Assembly: GCF_013359865.1 (NCBI RefSeq)
Contig: NZ_JABMCE010000074.1
Location: 1-64,000, forward strand
Source of the DNA: Curtobacterium pusillum
GTDB lineage: Bacteria > Actinomycetota > Actinomycetes > Actinomycetales > Microbacteriaceae
Length of the DNA stretch: 64,000 nt
Direction of reading: 5' to 3'
Below are positions 17,268-28,353 of this stretch, in pieces. The stretch's first letter is position 1; every line of letters starts with the position of its first letter. Below the pieces are notes generated by a model. It saw only the letters and a program-made list of their open reading frames with translations. It made no database searches and was not told where the DNA came from. The position numbers and the translations under genes were made by a program.

Positions 17268-18364
17268 CGGGTGCTCCGGTCGTTCTGGGGCCCCGCGATC
17301 CCGAGCTCGTCCGCCGCCGGCCGGGAAGCGCGGTGGGGTCGTGCTCGGACCAGCAGATCGGGGCCGAGGCTGGTGGTCGATAGTACGTCCAACCTCCGAC
17401 GCTCGCCGATGCTTCCCACACCGACGTCATCGAGGGCAACACGCGGACCCCCGAGCAGCACGGGGGCGAGGTACACGAGGTACTCGTCGACCAGTCCCGC
17501 CGCGATGAGCGCCGACGCGACGGTCGGGCCGCCCTCGACGAACACCGAGTGCACGCCGTGGTCGCGGAGGGCGCCGAGCGAGGCGGCGAGGTCGTGGCCG
17601 GGCAGGGTGACGAGGCCGCGGGGGTGCCGGCGGACGGCGGCGTCGTCGGGGACCGCGCGGTCTCCGACGACGACCGGGAGCGGCTGGTCGGCGAGCAGTT
17701 CGCCGGCGTCGCCCCGTGCGGTGAGGCTCGGGTCGTCGGCGAGGACGGTGCCGGTGCCGACGAGGATGGCGTCGTGAGCGGCGCGCTGCTCGTGCACGTG
17801 CTGGCGGGCGGCGGCCCCGGTGATCCACTTGCTCGTGCCGTCCGCGGCGGCCGCCCGGCCGTCGAGGCTCGATGCCCACTTCACGGTCACCCACGGGCGC
17901 CCGAGCCGCACCGAGACGAGCCAGCGTTCGAGGAACGCCTCGGCCTCGTCGGCGAGCACTCCGGCGACGACGTCGACGCCCCCGGCACGGAGCCGGTCGG
18001 CCCCGCCGTGCGCGTCCGCGCCCGGGTCGTCGATCGCGTAGACGACGCGGCCGATCCCCGCTTCGAGCAGGGCGAGGGCGCAGGGGCCGGTGCGTCCGGT
18101 GTGGTTGCAGGGCTCGAGGGTGACCACGGCGGTCGCGCCACGGAGGAGCTCGGGAGCGACCTTCGACATCGCGTCGACCTCGGCGTGCGCCGTGCCGGCC
18201 CCCTTGTGCCAGCCCTCGGCGAGCACCTCGCCCGCGGGGGAGAGGATGACCGCTCCGACCCGGGCGTGGTCGCCGACCGCGGGGCCGAGCGCGGCGAGTT
18301 CGAGACCGCGACGCATCGCGTGGAGCTCTGCCGGGGAGGCCGGCGGCGCAGGGGTGCTGGTCAC
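17264..18364 (-). CDS. ribD: Bifunctional riboflavin deaminase/reductase
   Basis: A 366-residue protein with an N-terminal deaminase domain, whose zinc site is HAEVDAM plus PCNHTGRTGPC. The C-terminal reductase domain begins around WVTVKWASSLDGRAA and includes SVFVEGGPTVASALI. It performs the second and third steps of riboflavin synthesis on the product of RibA. It lies 9 bases after a GNAT gene and overlaps ribA. No FMN riboswitch is visible because the upstream sequence is coding. Confidence 0.94.
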   Translation of the reverse strand: MTSTPAPPASPAELHAMRRGLELAALGPAVGDHARVGAVILSPAGEVLAEGWHKGAGTAHAEVDAMSKVAPELLRGATAVVTLEPCNHTGRTGPCALALLEAGIGRVVYAIDDPGADAHGGADRLRAGGVDVVAGVLADEAEAFLERWLVSVRLGRPWVTVKWASSLDGRAAAADGTSKWITGAAARQHVHEQRAAHDAILVGTGTVLADDPSLTARGDAGELLADQPLPVVVGDRAVPDDAAVRRHPRGLVTLPGHDLAASLGALRDHGVHSVFVEGGPTVASALIAAGLVDEYLVYLAPVLLGGPRVALDDVGVGSIGERRRLDVLSTTSLGPDLLVRARPHRASRPAADELGIAGPQNDRSTR

Positions 18365-18373
18365 GGACCGAGA

Positions 18374-18979
18374 CTACCGGCGAGCCGTCGGTGACGCGTC
18401 ATCCGAGGGTCGCCCGCCGGCGAACGTCTCCGCGGGCCACGGCAGGTCGGACGCCGGTGCCCCGTCGGAACGCCGGAGTCCCTTCCACGCCGTCGTCGGG
18501 GCGCCGTCACGACCGGGGATGAGCGCCGCTCCGGCGCCGGTGTAGGAGAACCCCGCCGCACGGGCCACGGCGGCCGAGGCGGTGTTGCCCGCGTAGCACT
18601 CCCAGTACACGTCGGGCGCGCCCTGCGCGAAGGCCCAGTCGAGCACCAGGCCGACGGCGTCGTGCATGAGCCCGGCGCCGCGGGCGGACGGCGCGAGCCA
18701 GAACCCGAGGTCGCGGTGCGCGGTCCGGTAGCCGATGACGCCCTCGAGCCAGGTGGAACCCGTGCGGCGGATCGCCCACGTGTACTCGCGGTCGGAGGCC
18801 CACCCCGGACCCACGAGCGCGTCGACGAACGTGGTGGCGTCCCGCGCGGAGTACGGCGTCGGGATCGTCGTCCATCGCACGATGTCCGGGTCCTGGCAGG
18901 CTTCGGTGATCGCCGCCGCGTCCGCCCGGGTGGGCACGTCGAGATGCACCCGGGCGGACGACAGGGTGACGGGGAGCAC
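18374..18979 (-). CDS. GNAT-family N-acetyltransferase
   Basis: A 201-residue acetyltransferase of the RimJ/RimL-like GNAT subgroup. TLSSARVHLDVPTRADAAAI opens the fold, GFWLAPSARGAGLMHDAV is the acetyl-CoA pyrophosphate loop (the usual RGxG-type motif reads RGAG), and YAGNTASAAVARAAGFSYTG is the closing motif. The substrate, a protein N-terminus or small molecule, is unknown. The GTG at 18979 is chosen because it sits 2 bases after the trpS stop and gives a complete fold. It is sandwiched in the trpS-GNAT-ribD-ribA operon. Confidence 0.85.
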   Translation of the reverse strand: MLPVTLSSARVHLDVPTRADAAAITEACQDPDIVRWTTIPTPYSARDATTFVDALVGPGWASDREYTWAIRRTGSTWLEGVIGYRTAHRDLGFWLAPSARGAGLMHDAVGLVLDWAFAQGAPDVYWECYAGNTASAAVARAAGFSYTGAGAALIPGRDGAPTTAWKGLRRSDGAPASDLPWPAETFAGGRPSDDASPTARR

Positions 18980-18981
18980 GG

Positions 18982-20872
<1,891 letters not shown>

Positions 20873-20920
20873 GCAGAACACCCTATCGGCGGGCGCCGAC
20901 ACCCCCTGCGTGAGACGACG

Positions 20921-20966
20921 ACGGCCTGGAGGCGCGGTGCCGGCGCGCACCGTGCCTCCAGGCCGT
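20921..20966. repeat. Dispersed palindromic element, copy 3 of 4
   Basis: Twenty-base arms (20921-20940 and 20947-20966) with one G/T wobble enclose a 6-base loop; the core is GGAGGCGCGGTGC. It lies between the stop of ptsH and the start of xth, both on the minus strand, so it would act as the ptsH terminator. Confidence 0.8.
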
Positions 20967-20999
20967 CAGGCGGTCGCGCGCAGGGCGCGACGCGCGCGG

Positions 21000-21272
21000 T
21001 CAGGCCGCGTCGTGGTCCGTCTGCAGGAACTCGACCAGGCTGTCGGCCGTCGTCTCGGCGTCGTCACCGTTCACGGTGAGGGTGACCTCGTCGCCGTTCT
21101 CGATGCCGAGGCCGAGGAGTGCGAGGATGCTGCCCGCGTTGCCGGACTTGTCGCCCTTCGCGATGGTGACCTGGTGGCCCGACGCCGTCACGGTCTGGAC
21201 GAAGAGGGAGGCGGGGCGGGCGTGCAGCCCGGACGCGCTGGCGACGGTGACGGTGCGGGTGGCTTCGGACAT
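21000..21272 (-). CDS. ptsH: Phosphocarrier protein HPr
   Basis: A 90-residue general PTS protein passing phosphate from enzyme I to IIA domains. The phosphorylated histidine is His17 in SGLHARPAS. The region that carries the regulatory Ser46 in low-GC Gram-positives reads NAGSILALLGLGI, so a Ser is present, but no HPr kinase is in view. It is transcribed in the same direction as the DeoR-type regulator and away from ptsI. Confidence 0.96.
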   Translation of the reverse strand: MSEATRTVTVASASGLHARPASLFVQTVTASGHQVTIAKGDKSGNAGSILALLGLGIENGDEVTLTVNGDDAETTADSLVEFLQTDHDAA

Positions 21273-21359
21273 CGATGAACTCCTAGTCGATGGGTGGTGG
21301 CGCTCATGGTAGCGAGCGCCTGGTGGGTGGGTCCGGTGAGCGTGGAAGGGCCGGCGGCG

Positions 21360-22130
21360 TCAGTCGCGGCCGGGCCAGAACACCTCGGTGCCGGCGGCCT
21401 CGACCTCGCGGACGAGGTCGGCGTTCACGCCGGGGTCGGTGATGATCGTGTCGATCGCGGCGAGCGGTGCGACGCGACCGAACTCCTCGCGGCCGAACTT
21501 GGTGTGGTCGGCGAGCAGGATGCTCCGCCGGGCGGACTTGATCATGGCGGACTTCACGGCGGCCTCCGCCATGTTGTGCGTCGTCAGGCCCCGCTCGGGC
21601 GTGATGCCGTTGATGCTGATGAACGCGACGTCGACGCTGACCATCCCGATGAGCTGGTGCGTCCACGTACCGACGCCGGCGAGCGAGTCGCTGCGGATGT
21701 TGCCGCCGAGCAGGTGCAGGTCGATGCCCGGGCGGTTCGCGACGGCCATCGCCACCGGCAGCGAGTGCGTCACGACCGTGAGGCCGCGGTCGGTGGGCAG
21801 CATCTCGGCCAGGCAGATCGTCGACGTGCCGGCGTCGATCATGACCGAGCCGTTCTCGGGGAGTTCGTCGAGCGCAGCCTCGGCGATGACCATCTTCTCG
21901 GCCTGGTTGATGCCGCCGCGGTCGCCGACTCCGGGGTGCAGGGTGATGCGCTCGACGGGGATCGCTCCGCCGTGGGCACGGCGGACGAGTCCGCGCCGTT
22001 CGAGCGAGGTCAGGTCGCGGCGGATCGTCTCCGGCGTGACGGCGAGCAGCTCGGCGAGGTCCTTGACGTCGACCCGGCCCTGCGCGCGCGCCTGTTCGAC
22101 GATGCGCTGGTGGCGCTCTGGTGCGTACAT
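21360..22130 (-). CDS. DeoR/GlpR-family repressor of the PTS/mannitol locus
   Basis: A 256-residue regulator. The N-terminal winged helix is ERHQRIVEQARAQGRVDVKDLAELLAVTPETIRRDLTSLERRGL, a textbook DeoR motif. The C-terminal sugar-phosphate-binding (DeoRC) domain includes DAGTSTICLAEML and the segment SIDVAFISINGI-like SVDVAFISINGI. The effector is probably a phosphorylated sugar or polyol. It is divergent from ptsI with a 252-base A/T-richer control region between them. The start MYAPERHQR is chosen over an upstream ATG because family homology begins there. Confidence 0.9.
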   Translation of the reverse strand: MYAPERHQRIVEQARAQGRVDVKDLAELLAVTPETIRRDLTSLERRGLVRRAHGGAIPVERITLHPGVGDRGGINQAEKMVIAEAALDELPENGSVMIDAGTSTICLAEMLPTDRGLTVVTHSLPVAMAVANRPGIDLHLLGGNIRSDSLAGVGTWTHQLIGMVSVDVAFISINGITPERGLTTHNMAEAAVKSAMIKSARRSILLADHTKFGREEFGRVAPLAAIDTIITDPGVNADLVREVEAAGTEVFWPGRD

Positions 22131-22225
22131 CGGACCTCGTCGTCTCGGTCGGAACGGAACGGACATGCTCGGGCACGCGGGCGGCAGAGTCGAAGCGAAG
22201 CCTTCGGCCGCCAGACGCAAACGGG

Positions 22226-22287
22226 CATCTGTTTCTGCATTTTTATCCCCGGATGTGTTTGTTTGTCAACGCGGATCGGGGTATGGT
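22226..22287 (+). promoter_or_regulatory. Promoter and operator-like region of the ptsI-mtl operon
   Basis: TTGTTT (22259-22264) and TATGGT (22282-22287) are spaced 17 bases and form the likely -35/-10 of the rightward operon. Upstream lies an A/T-rich island unusual for this DNA, with T-rich repeats (CTGTTTCTGCATTTTT and TGTGTTTGTTTG) that look like direct-repeat operators of a DeoR-type repressor. The same 252-base gap must hold the leftward regulator promoter. Confidence 0.6.
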
Positions 22288-22382
22288 GCTGCTCAAGCCG
22301 CACCGGCGGGGTCCCGTCTCCGCGTCGCGCGCACCGAACGAACCACCCCACCGCAAGCGCGTGTGAGATGAAGGAGTCTCGA

Positions 22383-24038
22383 ATGTCCGAACTGCTCGGC
22401 ACCGGCGTCGGCCGCGGCGTCGCCCACGGCCCCGTGCTCCGGATGGCGGACCCGCTCGGCGAGCCGTCGACCGCGGCGCTCGAGGGTTCGGCGGACGACG
22501 CGAAGCAGGCCGTGCACGTGGCGCTCTCCCACGTGGCGGAAGACCTCAACAAGCGCGGACAGCTGGCCGGCGGCGACGCCCAGGCCGTGCTCGAGGCGCA
22601 GGCGCTCATGGCGCAGGACCCGACGCTCCTCGACGACGTGCACGCCCGCATCGACGGTGGCACCAACGCCGAGCGCGCCGTGTACGAGGCGTTCGGGCAG
22701 TTCCGCGACCTGCTCGTCGGCATGGGCGGCTACATGGGGGAGCGCGCGGCGGACCTCGACGACGTGGCGCAGCGCATCGTCGCGAAGCTCCGCGGCGTCC
22801 CGGCCCCGGGCGTGCCCGAGTCGGACACCCCCTTCGTGCTCGTCGCCCGCGACCTCGCGCCGGCCGACACCGCGCTCCTGGACCTCGACAAGGTCCTCGC
22901 GCTCGTCACCCGTGACGGCGGCCCGACCTCGCACACCGCGATCCTCGCCCGCGCCAAGGGCATCACCGCGATCGTCGGCGTCGCCGGTGCCGACACCCTG
23001 ACCGACGGGCAGCACGTCGTGGTCGACGCCGTCGCCGGAACGGTCACCACCGACCCGTCCGACGCGCTCGTGGCCGAGGTCGAGCGGCGCATCGCCGACC
23101 GTCTCGCCGCGGCAGCCGCACCCATCACCGCCGGTGCCCTCGCCGACGGTCACACCGTCCCCCTGCTCGCGAACCTCGGCAGCCCGGCCGACGCCGCGGG
23201 TGCCGTTGCTCTCGGTGCGGAGGGCGTGGGGCTCTTCCGCACCGAGTTCCTCTTCCTCGACTCGCCGACCGCCCCGACGGTCGAGCAGCAGACCGAGTCG
23301 TACCGGCAGCTGCTCGAGGCGTTCCCGGGCAAGAAGGTCGTCGTCCGCGCGCTCGACGCCGGCGCCGACAAGCCCCTGCCGTTCCTCACCGACAAGGACG
23401 AGGAGAACCCGGCACTCGGCCGTCGTGGGCTCCGGGCACTCCGCAACCACCCCGAGGTCCTGCGCGACCAGCTCACCGCGCTCGCCCAGGCCGACGCCGC
23501 GACCGAGGCCGACCTCTGGGTGATGGCCCCGATGGTCGCCGACGCCGAGGAGACCGCGTACTTCGTCGACCTCGCCCGTGAGCTCGGCATCCGCACCGCC
23601 GGCGTGATGGCCGAGGTCCCCTCGCTCGCGCTGATGGCCGAGCAGGTCTTCGGCACCGCCGACTTCGTGTCGATCGGCACGAACGACCTGACGCAGTACA
23701 CGATGGCGGCCGACCGCATGCTCGGCACCGTCGCGTCCTACCAGGACCCGTGGCACCCCGCCGTCCTCCGGCTCGTCGCGCAGCTCGGCACCGCCGGACA
23801 GGCCGCCGGCAAGGCCGTGGGCATCTGCGGCGAGGCAGCAGCCGACCCGCTGCTCGCCGTCGTCCTCGTCGGCCTCGGCGCCACCACCCTCTCCATGACC
23901 CCCGCGGCCCTGGCCGACGTGCGCGCCGAACTCGGCAGGCACACGCTCGAACAGGCCCGCGAGATGGCGACGGCAGCACTCGCCGCGAGCACGGCGGCGG
24001 CCGCGAAGTCCGCCGCGGCCGCGGCGCACGCCGCCTGA
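22383..24038 (+). CDS. ptsI: Phosphoenolpyruvate-protein phosphotransferase (PTS enzyme I)
   Basis: A 551-residue cytoplasmic enzyme transferring phosphate from PEP to HPr. The active-site His184 lies in TRDGGPTSHTAILARAKG. The C-terminal PEP-binding barrel contains GVGLFRTEFLFLD and SIGTNDLTQYTMAADR, with the catalytic cysteine in VGICGEAAADP. AAGGAG at 22371-22376 precedes the ATG. It leads the operon ptsI-mtlA-mtlF-mtlD. Confidence 0.97.
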   Translation: MSELLGTGVGRGVAHGPVLRMADPLGEPSTAALEGSADDAKQAVHVALSHVAEDLNKRGQLAGGDAQAVLEAQALMAQDPTLLDDVHARIDGGTNAERAVYEAFGQFRDLLVGMGGYMGERAADLDDVAQRIVAKLRGVPAPGVPESDTPFVLVARDLAPADTALLDLDKVLALVTRDGGPTSHTAILARAKGITAIVGVAGADTLTDGQHVVVDAVAGTVTTDPSDALVAEVERRIADRLAAAAAPITAGALADGHTVPLLANLGSPADAAGAVALGAEGVGLFRTEFLFLDSPTAPTVEQQTESYRQLLEAFPGKKVVVRALDAGADKPLPFLTDKDEENPALGRRGLRALRNHPEVLRDQLTALAQADAATEADLWVMAPMVADAEETAYFVDLARELGIRTAGVMAEVPSLALMAEQVFGTADFVSIGTNDLTQYTMAADRMLGTVASYQDPWHPAVLRLVAQLGTAGQAAGKAVGICGEAAADPLLAVVLVGLGATTLSMTPAALADVRAELGRHTLEQAREMATAALAASTAAAAKSAAAAAHAA

Positions 24039-24101
24039 GCCGACCAGCACCACCTCCCTTCACTCCGCAGCAGCAGCACCCCTCACAGAAAGTCACCGCA
24101 C

Positions 24102-25658
24102 ATGACAACGTCGTCCGTTGCAGCGCCCGACGCTCCCGCGAAGTCGCGGGGCGGCGCACGCGTCGCCGTTCAGAAGTTCGGCACGTTCCTCTCCGGCATG
24201 GTCATGCCCAACATCGCGATCTTCATCGCGTGGGGCATCATCACCGCCTTCTTCATCGAGACCGGTTGGACGCCAGTGGGCATCCTCGGCGGCTTCGGTG
24301 AGACGGGCGGCGTCGCGAACGTCGGCCTCGTCGGGCCGATCCTGACCTACCTCATCCCGCTCGCGATCGCGATCCAGGGTGGCCGGATGATCTACGAGAC
24401 CCGCGGCGCGGTGGTCGGTTCGATCATGACCATGGGCGTCATCATCGGCGCCAACGGCACCACGATGATCCTCGGCGCGATGATCTGCGGGCCGCTCGGT
24501 GCGTACCTCATCAAGCAGGTCGACAGGATCTGGGACGGCAAGATCAAGCCGGGCTTCGAGATGCTGGTGAACAACTACGCGGCCGGCATCCTCGGCTTCG
24601 GGCTCGCGATGGCCGGGTTCTTCTGGCTCGCACCGCTGTTCAAGCTCATCGCCGAGGGCCTCGGCGACGTGGTGAACTTCCTCGTCCAGCACTCGCTGCT
24701 CCCGCTCGCCAGCGTGATCATCGAGCCGGCGAAGGTGTTCTTCCTCAACAACGCCATCAACCACGGCGTGCTCGACCAGCTCGGCGCGCAGCAGGTCCAG
24801 GAGTCCGGCAAGTCGATCCTGTTCCTCCTCGAGGCGAACCCCGGCCCCGGTCTCGGCATCCTCCTCGCGTTCACGTTCTTCGGTGTCGGCATCGCCCGCT
24901 CGACCGCTCCCGGCGCGATCATCATCCAGTTCCTCGGCGGCATCCACGAGATCTACTTCCCGTACGTGCTGCAGAAGCCGGTCCTGTTCATCGCCGTGAT
25001 CCTCGGCGGTGCCACGGGTGTCGCGACCAACGTCGCGTTCCACTCCGGCCTCGTCGCTCCGGCATCCCCGGGGTCGATCTTCGCGGTGCTCGGCGCGACG
25101 GCGAAGGACAGCTTCCTCGGCGTCATCCTGTCGGTCGTCCTGTCCGCGGCGGTCTCCTTCGCGGTGGCGTCCTTCTTCCTCATCGCGACCCGCAAGCGCG
25201 ACCTCGCGAACGGCGGCGGCGACATGAGCGCCGCGATGGCCAAGCTCCAGGCGAACAAGGGCCGCGACGTGAACGCCGCGACGGCGGGTCTGCTCGGCAA
25301 CAACTCCCCGGCGAACGAGCAGGAGTCCGAGGCCGCCCTGGGTGGCGTCGGTGCCGGCACCACCACGGCCACGAAGACCGTCCACAACGTGGTCTTCGCC
25401 TGCGACGCCGGCATGGGCTCGAGCGCGATGGGCGCCAGCGTCCTCCGCAACAAGGTCAAGAAGGCCGGCATCGAGGGCGTCACGGTCGTGAACAAGGCGA
25501 TCGCGAACCTCTCGGGTGACGAGGACCTCATCATCACCCAGGAGGAGCTGACGGACCGCGCACGGCAGAAGAACCCGAACGCGCAGCACGTTTCGGTCGG
25601 CAACTTCATGAACGCCCCGCAGTACGACCAGGTCGTCGAACAGCTCAAGAACCAGTAA
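24102..25658 (+). CDS. mtlA: PTS mannitol transporter subunit IICB
   Basis: A 518-residue inner-membrane permease. The EIIC domain (about 20-370) begins VQKFGTFLSGMVMPNIAIFIAWGIITAFF and includes PGAIIIQFLGGIHEIYFPYVL, the substrate-binding GGIHEIYFPYV motif of mannitol IIC proteins. The EIIB domain carries the phosphorylated Cys434 in VFACDAGMGSSAMGASVLR. The IIA domain is a separate gene (mtlF) 74 bases downstream, with a strong hairpin between. Confidence 0.95.
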   Translation: MTTSSVAAPDAPAKSRGGARVAVQKFGTFLSGMVMPNIAIFIAWGIITAFFIETGWTPVGILGGFGETGGVANVGLVGPILTYLIPLAIAIQGGRMIYETRGAVVGSIMTMGVIIGANGTTMILGAMICGPLGAYLIKQVDRIWDGKIKPGFEMLVNNYAAGILGFGLAMAGFFWLAPLFKLIAEGLGDVVNFLVQHSLLPLASVIIEPAKVFFLNNAINHGVLDQLGAQQVQESGKSILFLLEANPGPGLGILLAFTFFGVGIARSTAPGAIIIQFLGGIHEIYFPYVLQKPVLFIAVILGGATGVATNVAFHSGLVAPASPGSIFAVLGATAKDSFLGVILSVVLSAAVSFAVASFFLIATRKRDLANGGGDMSAAMAKLQANKGRDVNAATAGLLGNNSPANEQESEAALGGVGAGTTTATKTVHNVVFACDAGMGSSAMGASVLRNKVKKAGIEGVTVVNKAIANLSGDEDLIITQEELTDRARQKNPNAQHVSVGNFMNAPQYDQVVEQLKNQ

Positions 25659-25672
25659 CGAAGTGCAGTATC

Positions 25673-25700
25673 GGAGGGGACGGCGGAAGCCGTCCCCTCC
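25673..25700 (+). other. Intercistronic hairpin between mtlA and mtlF
   Basis: A perfect 11-bp stem, GGAGGGGACGG (25673-25683) with its complement (25690-25700), has a 6-base loop and no T-tract. It may protect the mtlA mRNA 3' end or partly attenuate transcription into mtlF. Confidence 0.6.
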
Positions 25701-25732
25701 ATCACGTCCGTCGAGAACAAGGAGAACCACCG

Positions 25733-26170
25733 ATGCCCGTCCTGCAGGAGAGCCAGGTCCGCATCCACACCGAGGACACCGCACCGACGAAGTCGGAGGC
25801 GATGAAGGAGGCGGCCGAGATCCTCGAGGCTGCAGGCGCGGTCACGGCGGACTACTACCCGGCGATGCTCGAGCGCGAGAAGAGCGTCTCGACCTACATG
25901 GGCAACTTCCTCGCGATCCCGCACGGCACGAACGACGCGAAGGACGCCATCAAGTCGTCGGCGCTCTCGTTCATCCGCTACGCCACCCCGATCGACTGGG
26001 ACGGCAACCCCGTCCGCTTCGTCGTCGGCATCGCGGGCGTCAACAACGAGCACCTCGACATCCTGTCCAAGATCGCGATCGTGTTCTCCGACGAGGACGA
26101 GGTCCAGAAGCTGACCGACGCCCCCGACACGGCAGCGATCCTCTCGATCCTCGGTGAGGTGAACGAGTGA
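25733..26170 (+). CDS. mtlF: PTS mannitol transporter subunit IIA
   Basis: A 145-residue IIA domain of the fructose/mannitol type. The phosphorylated histidine is His64 in [11 protein letters not shown]. It accepts phosphate from HPr and passes it to Cys434 of MtlA. AAGGAG lies 9 bases before the ATG. Its stop overlaps the mtlD start in a GTGA junction. Confidence 0.95.
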   Translation: MPVLQESQVRIHTEDTAPTKSEAMKEAAEILEAAGAVTADYYPAMLEREKSVSTYMGNFLAIPHGTNDAKDAIKSSALSFIRYATPIDWDGNPVRFVVGIAGVNNEHLDILSKIAIVFSDEDEVQKLTDAPDTAAILSILGEVNE

Positions 26171-27330
26171 GCACGGAGCGCGGCACCGCCGTCCACTTCG
26201 GCGCGGGCAACATCGGTCGCGGCTTCGTCGGGCTGCTTCTGCACGAGGCCGGGTACGAGGTCGTCTTCGCCGACGTCGCCGCACCGCTCATCGACGCGCT
26301 GGCGGCCGCCGACTCGTACACCGTGCACGAGGTCGGTGCGAACGCGACCGACCACGTCGTCACGAACTTCCGCGCGCTGAACAGCGCGCAGGACGAGGCC
26401 GGTGTCGTCGCGGAGATCGCGAAGGCGTCGATCGTCACCTGCGCGGTCGGCCCGAACGTCCTGAAGTTCATCGCCCCCGTGATCGCCGCCGGACTCGAGG
26501 CCCGCCCGGCCGACGCCGCGCCGCTGGCCGTCATGGCGTGCGAGAACGCCATCAACGCGACCGACCGGCTCCGCGAGTTCATCGTCGACGCCCTGCCGTC
26601 GGACACCCGTGACCGGACGCTCGCCAAGGCGGTGTTCGCGAACACGGCCGTGGACCGCATCGTCCCCGCCCAGCCCGAGGGCGCCGGCCTCGACGTCACC
26701 GTCGAGACCTACTTCGAGTGGGCCATCGACCGCACCCCGTTCGGCGGCGCCGAGCCGGAGATCCCGGGCGTGCACTACGTCGACGGCCTCGCGGCGTCGA
26801 TCGAGCGCAAGCTCTTCACGGTCAACACGGGCCACGCCACGGTCGCGTACCACGGCTTCCTCGCCGGGGCGGACAAGATCTCCGACGCGCTCGCGATCCC
26901 CGCGGTCCGCTCGGAGCTCGAGTCCGTGCTCGCCGAGACGAGCGACCTGCTCGTCCGCCGCCACGCCCTCGATCCCGAGGTGCACCGGGCGTACGTCGAG
27001 GCCATCATCGGCCGGTTCGAGAACCCGCACCTGCCCGACACCGTGACGCGGGTGGGACGCCAGCCGCTCCGGAAGCTGTCCCGCGACGAGCGCTTCGTCT
27101 CGCCCGCAGCCGCCCTGGCGGAGGACGGCACCGAGCCGACGGCGCTCCTCGACGCCATGGGTGCGGCGCTGCGGTTCGACGTCGCGGACGACGAGCAGAG
27201 CGTCGCGCTGCAGGCGCTCCTGCGCTCGGACAAGACCGACGCGGTCATCGCGAGCGAGATCACCGGGCTCGACGAGCAGCACCCGCTGCACGCCGCGTTC
27301 GCGGACCGGGTGCGGTCGGCGCGCGCCTAG
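26167..27330 (+). CDS. mtlD: Mannitol-1-phosphate 5-dehydrogenase
   Basis: A 387-residue member of the polyol long-chain dehydrogenase family, oxidising mannitol-1-phosphate to fructose-6-phosphate. The N-terminal NAD-binding motif is [14 protein letters not shown]. The catalytic region includes [19 protein letters not shown]-like [19 protein letters not shown], with the conserved Lys/Asn/His set. It completes the mannitol pathway begun by MtlA/MtlF. A dispersed palindrome follows and probably ends the operon. Confidence 0.95.
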   Translation: MSTERGTAVHFGAGNIGRGFVGLLLHEAGYEVVFADVAAPLIDALAAADSYTVHEVGANATDHVVTNFRALNSAQDEAGVVAEIAKASIVTCAVGPNVLKFIAPVIAAGLEARPADAAPLAVMACENAINATDRLREFIVDALPSDTRDRTLAKAVFANTAVDRIVPAQPEGAGLDVTVETYFEWAIDRTPFGGAEPEIPGVHYVDGLAASIERKLFTVNTGHATVAYHGFLAGADKISDALAIPAVRSELESVLAETSDLLVRRHALDPEVHRAYVEAIIGRFENPHLPDTVTRVGRQPLRKLSRDERFVSPAAALAEDGTEPTALLDAMGAALRFDVADDEQSVALQALLRSDKTDAVIASEITGLDEQHPLHAAFADRVRSARA

Positions 27331-27346
27331 CGACGTTCCCGCCTGT

Positions 27347-27390
27347 CGGACTGGAGGCGCGGTGCCGGCTGGCACCGCGCCTCCAGTCCG
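27347..27390. repeat. Dispersed palindromic element, copy 4 of 4
   Basis: Perfect 20-base arms (27347-27366 and 27371-27390) surround a GGCT centre; the core is GGAGGCGCGGTGCC. It lies between the convergent 3' ends of mtlD and the last gene of the ESX operon and could end transcription from both sides. Confidence 0.85.
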
Positions 27391-27403
27391 TCCTCGGGTG
27401 CCG

Positions 27404-28009
27404 TCACCAGCCGAGCGCGGCCAGGAGCTCCGACATCGTCGTGACGGCGGGGCGGCCGAGACCGGCCACCTCGATCCGGCCGGGCCGCGCGAGCGAGCGG
27501 TCCGCCCGGAGCACGAAGACCGCGGCGACGCCGGTCTCGTGGACCGGCCGCGGGTCGACCGTGGTCGGCTTCGCGGCACGGTCCACGAGCACGACCACCG
27601 AACGGCCGAGCAGCGTCGGATCGGGTTCGTGCGCGATCGAGGCGAGCGCCGCCCGCACGTCCGCGACGCCGTCGGCGGTGGCCCGGCCGACCACGACGAG
27701 GCAGTTCTCGGGCGTCGCGGCCAGCGCGGCGGCCGGACCGAGGTGCGCGCCCATGTCGTGCACGGTGACGCGTGACGTGGCCGGTTCGAGCGCGGGGAGG
27801 CGTGCCGCGAGCTCCCCACCCGAGTGGTCCGTCGCCTGCACGACCACGCCGAGTCGTCCGCCGACCGCGTCCGCGAGGAGCGCGGCGACCGTCGTCGTAC
27901 CGGTCCCACCGGCGACGCCCGTGACGAGCACCGTCCGGGCGCGCTGCAGGGCTGCGCGACGCGAGGGCATCGGCGGGAGCGGAGCCGAGCCCGGTCGCGG
28001 CGTGCTCAC
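27404..28009 (-). CDS. MinD/ParA-like protein with a P-loop lacking lysine (ESX cluster)
   Basis: A 201-residue SIMIBI-type NTPase fold. RTVLVTGVAGGTGTTTVAALLADAVGG corresponds to the deviant Walker A of MinD/ParA proteins, but the catalytic Lys (GGxGKT) is replaced, giving GGTGTTT at 34-40. The later VVVLVDRAAKPTT strand fits the fold. It is probably not an active ATPase, although it may still bind a partner or nucleotide. It is the last gene of the ESX minus-strand operon and starts in a GTGA overlap with the small gene before it. A second lysine-less relative lies at 32368. Confidence 0.65.
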   Translation of the reverse strand: MSTPRPGSAPLPPMPSRRAALQRARTVLVTGVAGGTGTTTVAALLADAVGGRLGVVVQATDHSGGELAARLPALEPATSRVTVHDMGAHLGPAAALAATPENCLVVVGRATADGVADVRAALASIAHEPDPTLLGRSVVVLVDRAAKPTTVDPRPVHETGVAAVFVLRADRSLARPGRIEVAGLGRPAVTTMSELLAALGW

Positions 28010-28353
28010 GAGCCGTCCTCCACGATCACCTGTGCACCCACCGCCGCGGCGAACGCGCGGGCGATCGCGATGCCCACGTCGCCGTCGGCGCCCCACGGCG
28101 CCCATGCCTCGGTCCACCAGAGGGGACCGTCGGCCGACGCCCGCGGGGCGAGCCGGGCGACCTCGGCGACGTTCTCGACGAACTCCGGCCCCTGCACGCT
28201 GAGCACGGCCGAGCCCCGGCGGTCGACGATCTCCGTGACGGCACCGTTCTCGAGCGTCCGGACGCGCAGGTCCGGGGCGATGCCTGCACCGGCGTCGACG
28301 AACGCGGCGAGCTCGGGTTCTCGGGTCGACAGGATCAGGACGTCACGGGGCAT
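28006..28353 (-). CDS. Small ESX-cluster protein of unknown function
   Basis: A 115-residue protein starting MPRDVLILSTREPELAAFVDAG. It is soluble by composition, with alternating strands and helices and a Trp-rich middle (PLWWTEAWAPWG). I do not recognise the family. It overlaps the eccC 3' end by 11 bases and the next gene by 4, so it is made with them. A role as an accessory or chaperone of the secretion system is only a guess from position. Confidence 0.7.
   Translation of the reverse strand: MPRDVLILSTREPELAAFVDAGAGIAPDLRVRTLENGAVTEIVDRRGSAVLSVQGPEFVENVAEVARLAPRASADGPLWWTEAWAPWGADGDVGIAIARAFAAAVGAQVIVEDGS

Noticed and set aside
23473-25784. Minus-strand frames opposite ptsI and mtlA
   Set aside because: Arg/Ala/Asp-rich shadows without start signals or domains.
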